Shown piece by piece: positions 40,201-41,171 of a stretch of DNA of 41,171 nt. Source of the DNA: Ectocarpus siliculosus (taxonomy: Eukaryota; Sar; Phaeophyceae; Ectocarpales; Ectocarpaceae). The stretch is from NCBI GenBank assembly GCA_000310025.1, contig FN649731.1:3825368-3866538 (forward strand), read 5' to 3'. Each line of letters starts with the position of its first letter. Position 1 is the stretch's first letter. The notes beneath the pieces were generated by a model that saw nothing but the letters and a program-made list of their open reading frames with translations, was not told the origin of the DNA and did not search any database. A program made the position numbers and the translations under genes.

Positions 40201-40310
40201 ACGGAGCATGCACACAGCTCGTGGCGGATACCATCGTTGTTGCTGCTGCTTCGGTGTGTGGGGAGGGGTCATCTGGAAACAAACCAGTTCGCGGGGGAAT
40301 AGCTTTACAA
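39985..40310. repeat. Tandem duplication including a candidate 5' splice site
   Basis: GGAGCCATACACACAGTTCG (39985) and GGAGCATGCACACAGCTCG (40203) begin two copies about 110 bp long and 218 bp apart. They share GTGGCGGAT-CCAT, TTCGGTGTGTGGGGAGGG and AAACCAA. The first copy carries the candidate donor of the exon ending at 40073; in the second copy that site is altered. Confidence 0.75.
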
Positions 40311-41140
40311 TTGCTGCTGCGTCGCTCTGTGCAGAGAAACCACCGGAAACCCAAATCTGTGGGGGAACGTATGTATGACGTCCACCGTAGGTGACATGGA
40401 AGATACCACACCCTTACCGATAGATTAAGCTCGAGTACTCCACGTCAAAAAGGATACGTAAACCCAGCGAGACGTTGTTGGAAAGCTCTTGACGAGGCGG
40501 TTCCCACATCACCATGTATCGGCACAGCCACTGACCCGGATTCAAAATTCAAAATGATCGATTGCACCCGCCACCGCACAAAATCACCGCAGATACATAG
40601 ACTACGGCAAAGTATTGAGGCGGCTACCCCGCTACTCATTACCCCGCCTTATCTAGTACCTTCATTATTAGCATCGACCGCGCTAACCAGCAAACCAATG
40701 AAAATGCGTCAGTCTCGGTGCGGTTGAACACAGAAAATGCTTCAAAAGGCCACGATTTGGGACCCTGTGAGGGGGCCCAATGGGGGAAGCTAAGCTACAC
40801 TCCCGAAGAACATGTTGCATGTTGTACAGAACATGTTGCAACAGAAGAACACTGCACGCGTTTACCAAGGCTGCTACTTGGCACATACACGCGTTCGTTC
40901 TTGCATCATCCTCCTTGCATTTACCACCACTTTCACCGAAAGTCCACTATATTTTGGCTTGGGCAGCTCCTCTCTGTAGCCCATTAAGGTGGCGTTCGTT
41001 GTGAGGACGCGGTGTGCTGTGTGTCATGAGTGAAAGGATGGGTGGAGTCACACACCGGCAACAGCAACCCCCAACTGACAAGCCTGTGGGTGGGGTCAAC
41101 CCCCTCGTATAGTGAGTTGACCACACCCCCCCTCTAGAAT
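40201..41140. other. No gene recognised
   Basis: Apart from the repeat copy at 40203-40310, only short open frames are present and no exon series can be traced. A short direct repeat GAACATGTTGCA occurs twice near 40808-40842. Confidence 0.4.
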
Positions 41141-41153
41141 GGGGTGGCCCACA

Positions 41154-41161
41154 TATAAAAG
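41154..41161 (+). promoter_or_regulatory. TATA-box-like element at the right edge
   Basis: TATAAAAG in the context CCCACATATAAAAGGACCGG matches a core-promoter TATA box and would direct transcription to the right, out of the window. The same TATAAAAG occurs at the palindromes (39033, 39100). Confidence 0.4.
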
Positions 41162-41171
41162 GACCGGTCAA

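Overview
This is nuclear DNA from an intron-rich eukaryote, most likely a stramenopile alga and probably a brown alga. Two of the three recognisable gene types begin with a hydrophobic signal peptide followed by an FVAP-like or APAFF-like motif and a Ser/Thr/Arg/Ala-rich stretch. That is the bipartite plastid address used by algae with a secondary red plastid. Most introns are 0.5-1.7 kb, neighbouring genes alternate strand, and triplet repeats and minisatellites are abundant. The species call is inference. A run of 100 N (30158-30257) marks an assembly gap inside an intron.

Layout. 1-3103: no gene recognised. 3104-7580: a head-to-head inverted gene duplication, two almost identical two-exon genes (A on minus, B on plus) for a plastid-targeted protein with two EF-hands followed by a Tic20-type membrane domain. 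The arms are nearly identical from the start codon outwards, but the divergent promoters between them have drifted. 7581-8762: short intergenic stretch with a tandem duplication. 8763-20843 (minus): an 11-exon gene for an Obg/CgtA GTPase (557 aa when joined), with Obg fold, G domain and OCT domain all present and a plastid-type leader. 20844-21241: shared divergent promoter interval. 21242-32972 (plus): an 11-exon gene for the proteasome ubiquitin receptor Rpn13/ADRM1 (446 aa when joined), with N-terminal Pru domain and C-terminal UCH37-binding DEUBAD domain. Its 3.9 kb intron 6 carries a terminal-inverted-repeat element. 33180-38173 (minus): a poorly resolved low-complexity, polyglutamine-bearing gene with several frame breaks. 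38740-39192: a dispersed repeat copy and a striking pair of palindromes. 39700-40200 (minus): two or three exon-like segments of an unrecognised gene. The window ends at a good TATA box pointing right.

Functionally, the Tic20-like proteins (plastid protein import) and Obg (ribosome/GTPase function, probably plastid) are plastid genes. Rpn13 is a cytosolic/nuclear proteasome subunit. No operon-like logic links them.

The most unusual theme is at the splice junctions. In several introns the end of the upstream exon plus its 5' splice site has been copied in tandem into the intron: six copies in Obg intron 3, eight in Rpn13 intron 4, two in Obg intron 5, and probably two near 40.1 kb. In Rpn13 intron 10 the 3' splice site and the start of the last exon are duplicated, giving a possible alternative terminal exon. 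Other minisatellites also sit directly on 5' splice sites. Obg additionally has one apparent GA-AG intron and one GC-AG intron.
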